A stretch of 38,701 bases of DNA, from positions 1-38,701 of the forward strand of contig JAUVCV010000024.1 of NCBI GenBank assembly GCA_030595665.1. Direction: 5' to 3'. Below the pieces are notes generated by a model. The model was not told the origin of the DNA. It saw only the letters and a list, made by a program, of their open reading frames with translations, and searched no databases. The position numbers and the translations under genes were made by a program. The DNA comes from Methanogenium sp. Lineage in GTDB: Archaea > Halobacteriota > Methanomicrobia > Methanomicrobiales > Methanomicrobiaceae. This document shows, in pieces, positions 16,983 to 24,988 of this stretch; position 1 is the stretch's first letter; the number at the start of each line of letters is the position of its first letter.

Positions 16983-17470
16983 TGCTCCCATCAGAAAACC
17001 CATTTTTATTTCTTCAACGGGCGGGATGCCCGGATAATGTAATTGCCCACTGTCATGTGGTGCATGATCTTGCCTGCCGGTATGCAGCGTTGCGACCGGT
17101 GGACAGGGAACTGGTGTCCTGGGGCGCAGCCCTCCATGACATCGGGAGGTCACAGACACATTCACTTGCCCATGCCCAGATAGGTGCAGACATCTGCCGT
17201 GAATACGGTCTCCCCGAAGAGGTGGCACGCATCGTAGAGTGCCATATCGGCGCCGGTCTGACCGCAGAGGAGTGCAGGGCAGAGGGCCTGAAGCCAATTG
17301 ACTGCGTCCCGCAGACACCGGAAGAAAAGATTGTGGCCCATGCGGACAACCGGGTCAGAGGCACCACTATTATTTCAATTGAAGAACGGCTGGAGACTGC
17401 ATCCGCCACACTCCCGGATATTATTCTCAGGCGCATCGCAGCCCTTGCAGCAGATGTGGAATGTCTTTGA
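16982..17470 (+). CDS. HD-domain metal-dependent phosphohydrolase
   Basis: The 162-residue protein is a compact HD domain: metal-ligand His23/His28 in HCHVVHD, the HD dyad His52-Asp53 in GAALHDIGRSQTH, and the distal Asp122 in IVAHADNRVRG. It belongs to the small archaeal HDIG group (TIGR00295-like). HD proteins hydrolyse phosphate esters, often of nucleotides or nucleic-acid ends; the substrate here is unknown. It is the last gene of the winged helix-trm56-ATP-grasp-tfe operon, joined by a TGATG overlap. Confidence 0.88.
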   Translation: MLPSENPFLFLQRAGCPDNVIAHCHVVHDLACRYAALRPVDRELVSWGAALHDIGRSQTHSLAHAQIGADICREYGLPEEVARIVECHIGAGLTAEECRAEGLKPIDCVPQTPEEKIVAHADNRVRGTTIISIEERLETASATLPDIILRRIAALAADVECL

Positions 17471-17573
17471 AATAGTCATGTGCCACCTCTCTTTTCCAAA
17501 GCCAGCGTTATACCAGCTGTCCGGTGGGTAGTGGAGATTCCGTTGTGCAAAAACAGATGATTGCTCTGGTGTT

Positions 17574-17971
17574 CGGTCAGTTCTCTAATGTCAGAAATAT
17601 GACCGCATGACATTATGTATTTCCCTGATCGACCGGTTAGATAGTGCTAATGTGATACACTATCCGCATGAAAACTGTCAGGGTAAATATATCTGGATTG
17701 CCACACATAGTATATATGAATATTTATTAAAATTTTCAGTTACATAATTAGATGAAACCATCTGCCCAGATGGAATCTAATCAATCTGATCCTCTAACTG
17801 ATTAGATATGTTTGACAGGTCTATATTACAGGCCATATTTAACCAGGGCATGCATAAAAATGTACCATTTTATGCCTATGCCTTAATGATAATTTTCGTC
17901 CGGAAGTATGGCCTGTGACATTTATGTTTACGGAAAAAAACAGGCAGAAAGCCCGCGAATTTAGTCGTGGG
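17574..17971. other. Intergenic segment packed with nested and overlapping inverted repeats
   Basis: Between the HD gene and the CeoS-like gene lie about 500 bases without a protein gene. They hold at least six perfect or near-perfect inverted repeats. CGGTCA/TGACCG (17574-17579/17600-17605) and TAATGTCA/TGACATTA (17586-17593/17608-17615) interlock as an H-type pseudoknot. GATAGTG/CACTATC pairs 17640-17646 with 17658-17664. ATTAGAT...CCATCT/AGATGG...ATCTAAT folds 17747-17781. This excludes ATCTAATCA/TGATTAGAT (17775-17783/17799-17807). ACAGGCCATA/TATGGCCTGT (17828-17837/17907-17916) encloses a 13-pair hairpin (17847-17859/17868-17882). It could be a structured RNA or leader, or the remains of a transposable element. 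Confidence 0.55.
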
Positions 17972-17980
17972 AGTATGTCA
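17943..17980 (+). mobile_element. Solitary IS200/IS605-type right end
   Basis: The segment has the layout of the right end of IS200/IS605 (tnpB/IS1341-type) elements. A short C-terminal coding tail (GCAGAAAGCCCGCGAATT, AESPRI) stops at a TAG (17962-17964) inside the loop of a GC-rich hairpin, CCCGCG/CGTGGG (17952-17957/17966-17971). AGTATGTCA then forms the presumptive cleavage end at about 17980. No tnpB body lies upstream, so this is a remnant. Eleven bases later comes the ribosome site of the CeoS-like gene. Confidence 0.6.
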
Positions 17981-18005
17981 GTCAAAAACCAGAGGTGAAT
18001 TAATT

Positions 18006-18971
18006 TTGAAACTTGGATTTATAATACCGGCATTTCCCCATGAAAAAAGGGTTGCTCTGCTGCCCGAACATATTGGAAACTTCAATAATGAAATCATAGT
18101 TGAAAATGGATTTGGCCGGAACCTGGGAATCGATGATGAAGAATATATAATGGCCGGATGTGCTGTTTCTGACAGGGAAACCATTTTTTCAACATGTGAA
18201 GCGGTGTTTTCACTAAAATTGCTACAGCCTTCAGATTATCCGTATATTAAGAAAGGTCAGATTATCATAGGGTGGACACACCCGTCTGGTTCTGGCAAAG
18301 AATTTATGGAGTCTCAGGCAAAACCGAAAGGGCTTGTTATTGTAGACCTGGATAATACCCGGCCCTGTATTTATTATAACGATCATGTGATACCCATAGA
18401 CTGGCTCAAATCAAATTTTATTTACCGGAACAGTTTTATTGCGGGATTATCTGCCACATATCATGCGATTTTATCATTTGGAATGATGCCTACATCATCT
18501 ACGAGGGTTGCAATACTTGCCCCGGGTAATGTTTCCCAGGGAGCATTTTCAGCAATATCAAAATGGGGAGCTGATGTCAGGTTGTTTTACCGAAAGACAA
18601 TGCATGAGTTTAAAGCAGACCTTGAGAGCTTTGACATTATTATCAGTGGAATTGAAGTTGACAGGCCTGACCTGCATATTTTAACACTTGAGGATCAGAA
18701 AAGGCTGAAGAAAAATTGTCTTGTCATAGATGCCGCAGCCGATGCGGGGAATGCTATAGAAGGCAGTCACTACACGTCTATAGATAATCCGATATACGAA
18801 AAAGATAACGTCCACTATTATGTAGTAAATAATGCCCCGTCTATCTTCTACAGGGATTCCAGCAGGGTAATAAGCAGTTCTTTTAGCAGACATATTTACG
18901 ACAGGGATGTGCAGGTTTACTTTGATCTGATTGAAGAATATCTAAAAAAACAGAATAGGTGTTGTTTGTGA
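18006..18971 (+). CDS. N5-(carboxyethyl)ornithine synthase-like dehydrogenase
   Basis: The 321-residue protein resembles N5-(L-1-carboxyethyl)-L-ornithine synthase, an alanine dehydrogenase-fold enzyme that reductively condenses pyruvate with the side-chain amine of ornithine (or lysine) using NADPH. Recognisable parts are KLGFIIPAFPHEKRVALLPE at the start, GFGRNLGIDDEEYI, the catalytic-region QIIIGWTHPSGSG and VIVDLDNTRPCIYY. RVAILAPGNVSQGAFSAIS is the nucleotide-binding loop and DVRLFYRKTM follows. Length is close to the bacterial enzyme (about 313). I choose TTG at 18006, 8 bases after AGAGGTG (17991-17997). Its stop overlaps an ATP-grasp gene. It is more AT-rich than the flanking operons and follows a transposon end, which suggests transfer. 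The enzyme is known mainly from bacteria. Confidence 0.82.
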   Translation: MKLGFIIPAFPHEKRVALLPEHIGNFNNEIIVENGFGRNLGIDDEEYIMAGCAVSDRETIFSTCEAVFSLKLLQPSDYPYIKKGQIIIGWTHPSGSGKEFMESQAKPKGLVIVDLDNTRPCIYYNDHVIPIDWLKSNFIYRNSFIAGLSATYHAILSFGMMPTSSTRVAILAPGNVSQGAFSAISKWGADVRLFYRKTMHEFKADLESFDIIISGIEVDRPDLHILTLEDQKRLKKNCLVIDAAADAGNAIEGSHYTSIDNPIYEKDNVHYYVVNNAPSIFYRDSSRVISSSFSRHIYDRDVQVYFDLIEEYLKKQNRCCL

Positions 18972-19990
18972 AACTGGGTATTTTTAATGAGTTTATGGGA
19001 CTGGAAAATAATTATATAAATGCATGTGAAGAACTGGACATTGAGTATGAAGTGATTGATATCATTTCATCTGACTGGATTGAAAATATAAGGTCATCTG
19101 ATTGTGATGGTTATCTGGCCAGACCTTCGTATAAAAAAGATGCATGGAAACGGATGTATGATGAACGATTATACTACATCAAATATATAACCGATAAGCC
19201 AGTCTATCCCGTGTACAAAGACATATTTTTACATGAAAGCAAAAAAAACATGGCATACTGGCTACAGACACACGACCTGCCTCATCCCAAAACATGGGTC
19301 TTTTATACCAAAGATGAGGCAATGGATTTTATAGAAAACAAGGCCTGTTTCCCGCTGGTATTTAAACCGAATATAGGCAGTTATTCGATGGGGGTCAAAT
19401 ACATCAGCAGAAAGCATCAGGCAAAAAGACTGATTAATAAAGTTTTTACAAAGTATGGTTTTTATAACCGTGGTTATGCAAAATGGCAGAAGACAAAATT
19501 CGGTCTTTCTGTTCCGTTAATGGATGACAAACAGTCCAATTATATTATGTTTCAGGAGATGATTGATGTAAAACACGAATGGAGGACGATTAAGATCGGA
19601 AAGTCCTACTTTGGACACCAGAAAATGAAAAAAGGGAAATTCCACAGTGGAAGTGGCGAGGTGGGATGGGTTGCACCTCCGGAAAAGCTTCTGCAGATGA
19701 CTCAGCACATATGCAGTCAGGGTAATTTCAGTTCCATGAATATTGATATTTTTGAGGATATAGATGGAGATTATTATGTCAATGAGTTGCAGCCATTTTT
19801 TGGTGCTTATAACGATTCACAGATGTACATAGATGGAAAGCCGGGAAGATATCTGTCAGAAAACGGTAGCTGGGTTTTTGAAGAGGGATACTTTTGCCAG
19901 AATGCATGTTGTAATCTGAGAGTTCTGGATTTTGTAGAACAGCTCAAGGGGTCTCTGTCAGAAGAAGTGAACCCGGAGTCACTGACCTGA
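18968..19990 (+). CDS. ATP-grasp ligase paired with the CeoS-like gene
   Basis: The 340-residue protein is an ATP-grasp enzyme. It has a preATP domain (1-100), KNMAYWLQTHDLPHPKTW leading into the grasp, and FPLVFKPNIGSYSMGVKYI, which carries the ATP lysine and small-residue loop. YIMFQEMIDVKHEWRTIKIG is the hinge and core strand, and MNIDIFEDIDGDYYVNELQP holds the metal-binding Asp/Glu/Asn. Such enzymes ligate a carboxylate to an amine through an acyl phosphate. It starts with GTG at 18968 inside the CeoS-like stop (GTGA), so the two proteins are made together. The natural reading is that it couples the carboxyethyl amino acid to a further group; substrate and product are unknown. AT-rich composition is shared with the partner gene. 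Confidence 0.82.
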   Translation: MKLGIFNEFMGLENNYINACEELDIEYEVIDIISSDWIENIRSSDCDGYLARPSYKKDAWKRMYDERLYYIKYITDKPVYPVYKDIFLHESKKNMAYWLQTHDLPHPKTWVFYTKDEAMDFIENKACFPLVFKPNIGSYSMGVKYISRKHQAKRLINKVFTKYGFYNRGYAKWQKTKFGLSVPLMDDKQSNYIMFQEMIDVKHEWRTIKIGKSYFGHQKMKKGKFHSGSGEVGWVAPPEKLLQMTQHICSQGNFSSMNIDIFEDIDGDYYVNELQPFFGAYNDSQMYIDGKPGRYLSENGSWVFEEGYFCQNACCNLRVLDFVEQLKGSLSEEVNPESLT

Positions 19991-20333
19991 GAGAGAAAGA
20001 GTCAGGCCAGATTCTTCCGATTCTCCTCCATTTTGCCGGAGGAGCGGGAGTGCAACAGGCTGGCCGACAACAGCTCCGGATGCAGTATTTTGTGCCGTAT
20101 TGAAAGAGCAGCGTTTTCAGAATGCCCACATTCGGACCGGGACATCCGGTGTTCTCTGCAGTTAAACAATTTTTAGATCTATGTGCCACCAATGAGTCCA
20201 CACCTTCTACACATCTGTGAGTATGAGACAATCTCTGATTTTTAAATTATTAACGCCGCCTGAGTATACAAAAATCGTCGATTTCCGGGGGGTGCAGCCC
20301 CTGGATGGAGAAACACTATAGAGATACATTAAC
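19991..20333. other. Intergenic region after the CeoS/ATP-grasp operon
   Basis: These 343 bases hold a perfect hairpin near the left side (see the terminator at 20023-20044) and otherwise nothing I can assign. Minus-strand frames are open over 19944-20231 but the translation shows no family, and codon usage is unlike the neighbours. A fossil gene is possible but not supported. Confidence 0.3.
20023..20044 (+). terminator. Hairpin downstream of the ATP-grasp gene
   Basis: CTCCTCC (20023-20029) and GGAGGAG (20038-20044) form a perfect 7-base-pair GC-rich stem with an 8-base loop, 33 bases after the stop codon. No T-run follows, so it may stabilise the 3' end instead of terminating transcription. 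Confidence 0.4.
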
Positions 20334-20837
20334 TCACTCAATAATGAGTTTTCTGACCTGCGGGAGAGCACGCAGGGCCTCATAGACGGACGGCGGAAGT
20401 GCTTCATCTACCACAATGACCAGCTTCGGGTCTTCTGAGAGATGAGAGTCCGTGACAAAGATCTGGCGGATAGCGATGCCATTGTCAGCAATGACCCTCA
20501 CGGCTTCACCCACCACACCCTTCTGTGCTGCATCATCCGGCATTACGGTGATCACCGTAAGACCAAGTGACTCTGCGATACGGCTGACGTCCGGCGTGGC
20601 CCTAAGTTTGAGGAAGATGTCCGTAATCTCAGGAAGGGATAATATCCGCTTCACGGTGGCGTCAACGACCCGGCGGTCAGTTCCAATCTCCTTTGATAGA
20701 TGGGTTGCAGGGATTTCTATGCCATTTACCGTTACACGGCCCCGAACATTTATTCCCAGACCATTTTCGAGAAGAAAACGCACAACCTGCGCCTGAGAAG
20801 GTGAATCATTGAATGCATCCAGTATCTTTGCCCACAT
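20334..20837 (-). CDS. ACT-domain regulator of amino acid metabolism (COG2150-like)
   Basis: The 167-residue protein has an N-terminal helical DNA-binding-like part (SPSQAQVVRFLLENGLGI, HLSKEIGTDRRVVDATVKRI). A C-terminal ACT domain follows (GLTVITVMPDDAAQKGVVG, then IADNGIAIRQIFVTDSHL), a fold that binds amino acids. This matches COG2150, predicted archaeal regulators of amino acid metabolism. I choose the ATG at 20837 (MWAKILDAF); a longer frame to 20873 has no support. The ligand and target are unknown. It is transcribed alone, divergent from the tRNA-Leu unit. Confidence 0.85.
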   Translation of the reverse strand: MWAKILDAFNDSPSQAQVVRFLLENGLGINVRGRVTVNGIEIPATHLSKEIGTDRRVVDATVKRILSLPEITDIFLKLRATPDVSRIAESLGLTVITVMPDDAAQKGVVGEAVRVIADNGIAIRQIFVTDSHLSEDPKLVIVVDEALPPSVYEALRALPQVRKLIIE

Positions 20838-20935
20838 TACGATAGCATTATACCTGATTCCTAAAAATACCACTCATCTTCACCCACAAAATTCGAATCA
20901 TGCATATAGGCCCGACGGGGGGCAAAAAATCAAAT

Positions 20936-21065
20936 CAAAACATATATTTCCCAGTAAGTCATTCTATGTAGAGTAACATGGCGCACTCGCCTGAACTCCC
21001 CAATACGGAGGATCAGTTGGTGTCGATACCATGGAACCGGTCCTGGCTGTTTCTCACATTCCTGT
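20936..21065 (+). promoter_or_regulatory. Promoter and structured leader upstream of tRNA-Leu
   Basis: A TATA-like box (AAACATATATTT, about 20937-20948) lies unusually far, about 120 bases, upstream of the mature tRNA end. The interval can fold: outer stem CATGG/CCATG (20977-20981/21029-21033) around an internal loop, then CTGA/TCAG (20991-20994/21013-21016) and CTCC/GGAG (20996-20999/21007-21010). A separate small RNA or a long tRNA precursor leader is possible. No box C/D or ACA element sits at the required place. Confidence 0.4.
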
Positions 21066-21150
21066 GCGGGGGTTGCCGAGCCAGGTCAAAGGCGCTAGGT
21101 TGAGGGCCTAGTCTCGTAGGAGTCCGAGCGTTCGAATCGCTCCTCCCGCA
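21066..21150 (+). tRNA. tRNA-Leu (anticodon GAG)
   Basis: The 85-base sequence folds as a class II tRNA. The acceptor arms GCGGGGG and CTCCCGC pair with one G-T pair and discriminator A at 21150. The D-arm contains CGAGCCAGGTCAAAGGC. The anticodon stem CTAGG/CCTAG encloses loop TTGAGGG with anticodon GAG, reading CUC/CUU. A long variable arm follows, and the T-arm is GAGCG TTCGAAT CGCTC. No intron is present and CCA is not encoded. A T-rich stretch (TTTATT) directly follows and may terminate transcription. Confidence 0.95.
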
Positions 21151-21637
21151 TTTATTCTCAGAAATTATTCTAAAGAGCTATGCGTTTATGGAATTATATC
21201 TTCCAAACAGTGTGATTAGACGTTTTTTTGACTTCATTTTGGTTACCCCATGGGAGCACAACACGGGTCCGTGAGATTCCACGTATGATTATACTTACGT
21301 GCTGAGTTCGTGAAGTGTAAACAAGGGCAGGCAGGAGAAAGTCTCCGATTTCCATGGAATGCATATCGCCCCACCTGATTTAGAAATTCTACAAAACGAA
21401 TTCATGGATTCTTCGTTGGAATATTTGGCATATACCTGGGGCACACTGCAAAACGGGATCTGCCACCACCAATTGTATCACTGAACGTTGCAACAGCACC
21501 TGAATTGCCAGAATAAAACGTGAAACCGACAATTGCTATGCCTAAAAAATAAAAAAAAGACGATTCACCTCCGGGCAGACTTTTTTGCCGCACCGCAGAT
21601 GCCCTCCTAAAACACATACACCATACAAATGTGCTGT
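21151..21637. other. Intergenic region between tRNA-Leu and the histidine kinase
   Basis: I find no protein gene in these 487 bases. A plus-strand block at about 21249-21360 is rich in short inverted repeats: CGTG/CACG near 21270-21283, CACGTA/TACGTG near 21279-21300, GGAGA/TCTCC near 21332-21345. It could be a small structured RNA. At about 21544-21559 two A-runs (T-runs on the minus strand) form a terminator for the kinase gene. A minus-strand frame at 21402-21659 is open but unrecognised and overlaps the kinase end. Confidence 0.35.
21544..21559 (-). terminator. Double T-tract terminator of the histidine kinase gene
   Basis: On the minus strand two T-runs (eight and six residues) lie about 80-95 bases after the kinase stop codon, a typical archaeal oligo-T terminator. 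Confidence 0.5.
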
Positions 21638-23509
21638 TTATTCCTTGAACCGGTAACACTCTTCAGGCACCCCTATCTCAAAGCGGGCCCCCACTCCTTT
21701 CGTCCCCGTCTCACGGATGGTCAGGTCGGTGATGGAGAGAATTTCCTGCACCAGGAAAAGTCCGTAACCCGTATTTTTGCCAGTTTTCTTCCAGAATATC
21801 TTCTCCTTCATATTCTCCGGGACACCGCATCCGTCATCTTCAAAGATCAAGAGACCACCCCCGTTCTCTTCACGGAATGAAACAGTCATCCGGGTCACCG
21901 TTTCTCCGTGGCGCACCGCATTGTCAAACAGATTGAAGATGACACGCTTCAAAAGCGGGTCAGCAAACACCTCAAGACTACCAGTCGTAATCTCAGTTAC
22001 AATATGACGGAACGCTGTGCCTTCTGCCACTTCCGTTACCAGTAACCCGACATTCATCCATTCTGCAGTCTTTGATCCCAGCGTCTCATACTCACGGGTG
22101 AAGGTGATCTGGCCCTCCATCGTTGCAATCACGCTGTCCATGATCCTCAGAGGCTGCTCTGCTTTCCCGTCTTCACTCAGATTTTCTTTGAGAAGTGCAG
22201 ATATCATCGAAAGGGCATGAATCTGGTTGAGGATATCATGCCGGGTAATGCTCGAGAGCAAGCCCAGTTTCGTGTTTGCACTCATCAGTGATTTTTCCGC
22301 TTCCTGTGTCCGTTTCAGTTCAGAGTCAAGATCACCTGATGTCTTTTGCAGCATCTGGATTTTAGACTTCAGACGCTCCACAAGAATATTCACACTCCGC
22401 CTGAGAGTTTCCGTCTCCGCGGACCGCGCCTCCCGTATCGGGTGGTCCAGATCCCCTCCTGCAATATAGTCAATATCTGATATTATCGCATTCAATGGCC
22501 GTGTCAGGAAACGGGAGACATAGTACGCAAAAAATACCCCAATTCCAATTCCAAGCAGACTGAGAAAAATCACATTGAAACGCAGCAGATTGAGCGAATC
22601 CTGAAGTGGTTGGGTTGAAAAGACAATCTCACCGACGAGGTTCATCTGGGAAGAAGATGGATATCCCTCATTTTCCAGGTCAATATAAATATAGCGCGTG
22701 ATGATTTCATTCGGTTTATCAACGACATCAAACCCCAACCAGTCAGCATACACCTGTTTTACATGCGCGAGGGTCTCCCCTTCCACAGATGCACCATGGC
22801 CTGCGATCCGGCGATAGGTGATATCAAAAATGGAAACCGCACGGAGGGCAGAGTCATCCTTCATCAGCATATCTGATATCGCTGTGTATGGAAAGTTTTT
22901 CCGCCCCTCCATAAACGAATCAGACCAAAAACTCAGTTCTAAGAGATACCGGTGATCCGGCGTGGGCATATAGACATATTTTTTTCCGCATTTAGGATCG
23001 GAGAGGCTGGCGCAGACCCGGTCTGCAGAAAATTCATCACCCTCACGGATTTTTGTGATTGACGAATAAAACTTAGGAATTGTACTGAAATCAAATCCTA
23101 TGTCAGGTTCAAAGGTAGCAGATTCAACCACACCGCTTTCATTGATAATATAAAGGTCAATCTCCCAGTCAGAAGACCGAATTATCTCACTCCTGAGGGC
23201 ATCAAGGTCCATTGCAGCCGGATTTCCACCCGACTGTTCATATGCCTCAAGAAAAGGGACAAATCCATCTTCCAGCTGCTGGCCATAGGCCTTTTCATAG
23301 AGAATGAGCCCTTTGTCTGCGAGAATGGCAGAATGGGTGACCGATATCGCCGTCTGATCCATCTTCTCCTCAAACTGGCTGATACTATTCTCTTCAACCG
23401 AGGAGTAGAGGATTATAGAAACAGAGACTGTCAGGAGGATAAATACCAGAAAGATGGCGAAAGCAAAGCTTGACTGAAGGGACAGTTGCTTTTTGTCATC
23501 TATTTTCAT
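21638..23509 (-). CDS. Membrane sensor histidine kinase with extracellular sensor and HAMP domain
   Basis: The 623-residue protein has transmembrane helix 1 at about 15-36 and a large extracytoplasmic sensor region to about 310 that looks like a Cache-type PAS sensor. Helix 2 lies at 311-333, then HAMP at about 330-383 and a coiled coil to about 415. The dimerisation helix is SSITRHDILNQIHALSM with phospho-acceptor His424; the RHDILNQ form is common in methanogen kinases. The ATPase domain has the N-box Asn531 (NLFDNAVRHG) and G-box DDGCGVP (558-564), with GYGLFLVQEI following. No response regulator gene is nearby. The ligand is unknown. It is transcribed divergently from the radical SAM gene, sharing a 190-base intergenic space. 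Confidence 0.92.
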   Translation of the reverse strand: MKIDDKKQLSLQSSFAFAIFLVFILLTVSVSIILYSSVEENSISQFEEKMDQTAISVTHSAILADKGLILYEKAYGQQLEDGFVPFLEAYEQSGGNPAAMDLDALRSEIIRSSDWEIDLYIINESGVVESATFEPDIGFDFSTIPKFYSSITKIREGDEFSADRVCASLSDPKCGKKYVYMPTPDHRYLLELSFWSDSFMEGRKNFPYTAISDMLMKDDSALRAVSIFDITYRRIAGHGASVEGETLAHVKQVYADWLGFDVVDKPNEIITRYIYIDLENEGYPSSSQMNLVGEIVFSTQPLQDSLNLLRFNVIFLSLLGIGIGVFFAYYVSRFLTRPLNAIISDIDYIAGGDLDHPIREARSAETETLRRSVNILVERLKSKIQMLQKTSGDLDSELKRTQEAEKSLMSANTKLGLLSSITRHDILNQIHALSMISALLKENLSEDGKAEQPLRIMDSVIATMEGQITFTREYETLGSKTAEWMNVGLLVTEVAEGTAFRHIVTEITTGSLEVFADPLLKRVIFNLFDNAVRHGETVTRMTVSFREENGGGLLIFEDDGCGVPENMKEKIFWKKTGKNTGYGLFLVQEILSITDLTIRETGTKGVGARFEIGVPEECYRFKE

Positions 23510-23701
23510 TATACGTTTTTTTGGGAATGAGATCTATTTAATATATCTTTTTTAGTGCATGCTAAAACAAAAAACGGTGTCATAAATCAGTTCATTTTGC
23601 ATCATGCACCCAAAACAGCCCGGGTGGAATCATTCCCTCACTCTTCACCGGTGATCTGACAATCCGAACATTCATTGATAGAGAGAACAAAAAATCAGAG
23701 T

Positions 23702-24862
23702 ATGAAAAGTCCCTTCCATGTGATGCTGATACCAACCCTTGGCTGTCCTGCCAACTGTGCCTACTGCTGGAGTTCTGAAGAGAATTCGCCGGTGATGAGC
23801 ATGGATACTATCCGGGACGTGGCCACCTGGCTCAAATCTTTTGACGACCGGCAGGTGACAATAACATTCCATGGGGGAGAACCCCTGCTTGCAGGGGCGG
23901 ACTTTTACCATGAGGCACTTGCCCTCCTCTCTGAGGAACTTGCACATCTAAAACCCACGTTTGCCATTCAGACCAACCTCTGGCGGATGACACCTGAACT
24001 GGCACAAATATTTGCTGAATACGATGTCCCCATCGGCTCCTCCATTGACGGACCAAAAGAGATAAACGATTCCCAGCGGGGTGATGGTTACTTTGATAAG
24101 AATATGCACGGCTACCGGATTGCACGGGAAAACGGTCTGTCAGTGCGCTACATCTGCACCTTCACCGCACAATCTGTAGAACACCGCGAAGAGATCTTCA
24201 ATTTCTTCATGGAAAACGGTTTAGTCCTGAAACTGCATCCGGCACTCCCGTCTCTAAGAGGCGATGAACCGGAAAAATGGGCACTGTCACCGGAAAAATA
24301 TGGAGACCTCCTCATCTATCTCCTCGATAAATATCTGGAAAATCTGAACACTGCAGAAATTATGAACATAAACGATCTCTTCAAGTGTGTCTTCACACGG
24401 ACAGGAACCGTCTGCACCTTCAATGACTGCATGGGAAACACCTTTGCCGTCGGCCCTGAAGGCAACATCTACCCCTGTTACCGGTTTGTGGGCATGCCGG
24501 AGTGGGTGATGGGCAATGTCTCTCGTCACCCGACAAAAGCAGATCTGGCAGAATCACGTGCATGGAAACTGATGCACAAATTCAAAGACTTTGTGGATGA
24601 AAACTGCAAAGACTGCCCACACATCAAATATTGCCGTGGCGGATGTCCCTACAATGCCATCACCCCAACCGGGGGGCGGGTGGAGGCAGTTGACCCCCAC
24701 TGCCCTGCATACAAAATGATCTTTGACGAACTCACTGAGCGATTCAACAAAGAACTCTACGGCCCGGGAGCAATGGACATGGGAATGGGCGGCCCACGAC
24801 GCCGACAGCAGAATAAAAAAGCAGGCATCATGGATTTAATGCAGAAAATTGTGTCTGAATAA
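23702..24862 (+). CDS. Radical SAM/SPASM enzyme, probable peptide-modifying type
   Basis: The 386-residue enzyme has the radical SAM cluster motif C-x3-C-x2-C (Cys15, Cys19, Cys22 in TLGCPANCAYCW), ITFHGGEPLL (the GGE motif that contacts SAM), and SSIDGPKEIND. Its C-terminal SPASM domain has eight cysteines (Cys238, 243, 259, 302, 305, 311, 315, 334; CKDCPHIKYCRGGCPYN), enough for two auxiliary [4Fe-4S] clusters. This architecture is shared with sulfatase- and peptide-maturing enzymes. The protein resembles the methanogen subgroup predicted to modify a small peptide. No Cys-rich peptide gene is visible beside it. The ATG at 23702 gives the conserved start; a TTG at 23675 would add nine residues. 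A secreted-protein gene follows after 126 bases. Confidence 0.9.
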   Translation: MKSPFHVMLIPTLGCPANCAYCWSSEENSPVMSMDTIRDVATWLKSFDDRQVTITFHGGEPLLAGADFYHEALALLSEELAHLKPTFAIQTNLWRMTPELAQIFAEYDVPIGSSIDGPKEINDSQRGDGYFDKNMHGYRIARENGLSVRYICTFTAQSVEHREEIFNFFMENGLVLKLHPALPSLRGDEPEKWALSPEKYGDLLIYLLDKYLENLNTAEIMNINDLFKCVFTRTGTVCTFNDCMGNTFAVGPEGNIYPCYRFVGMPEWVMGNVSRHPTKADLAESRAWKLMHKFKDFVDENCKDCPHIKYCRGGCPYNAITPTGGRVEAVDPHCPAYKMIFDELTERFNKELYGPGAMDMGMGGPRRRQQNKKAGIMDLMQKIVSE

Positions 24863-24988
24863 TCAATATCATTCTGTTTTTTTCATGATGAATCACAATC
24901 CACACGAGTACAACACAACTCATTAACAAATCCAAAATGTTCCGATGATTTATTCAGATACAAAATCTGAGTCTATTGACTGAACAAT

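Noticed and set aside
20936..21065. Possible H/ACA or C/D guide RNA before tRNA-Leu
   Set aside because: A CTGA and an ACA are present, but the ACA is not next to the lower stem and no C box is found.
21066..21150. tRNA-Leu as an integration site for a mobile element
   Set aside because: I saw no second copy of the tRNA 3' end downstream and no integrase gene.
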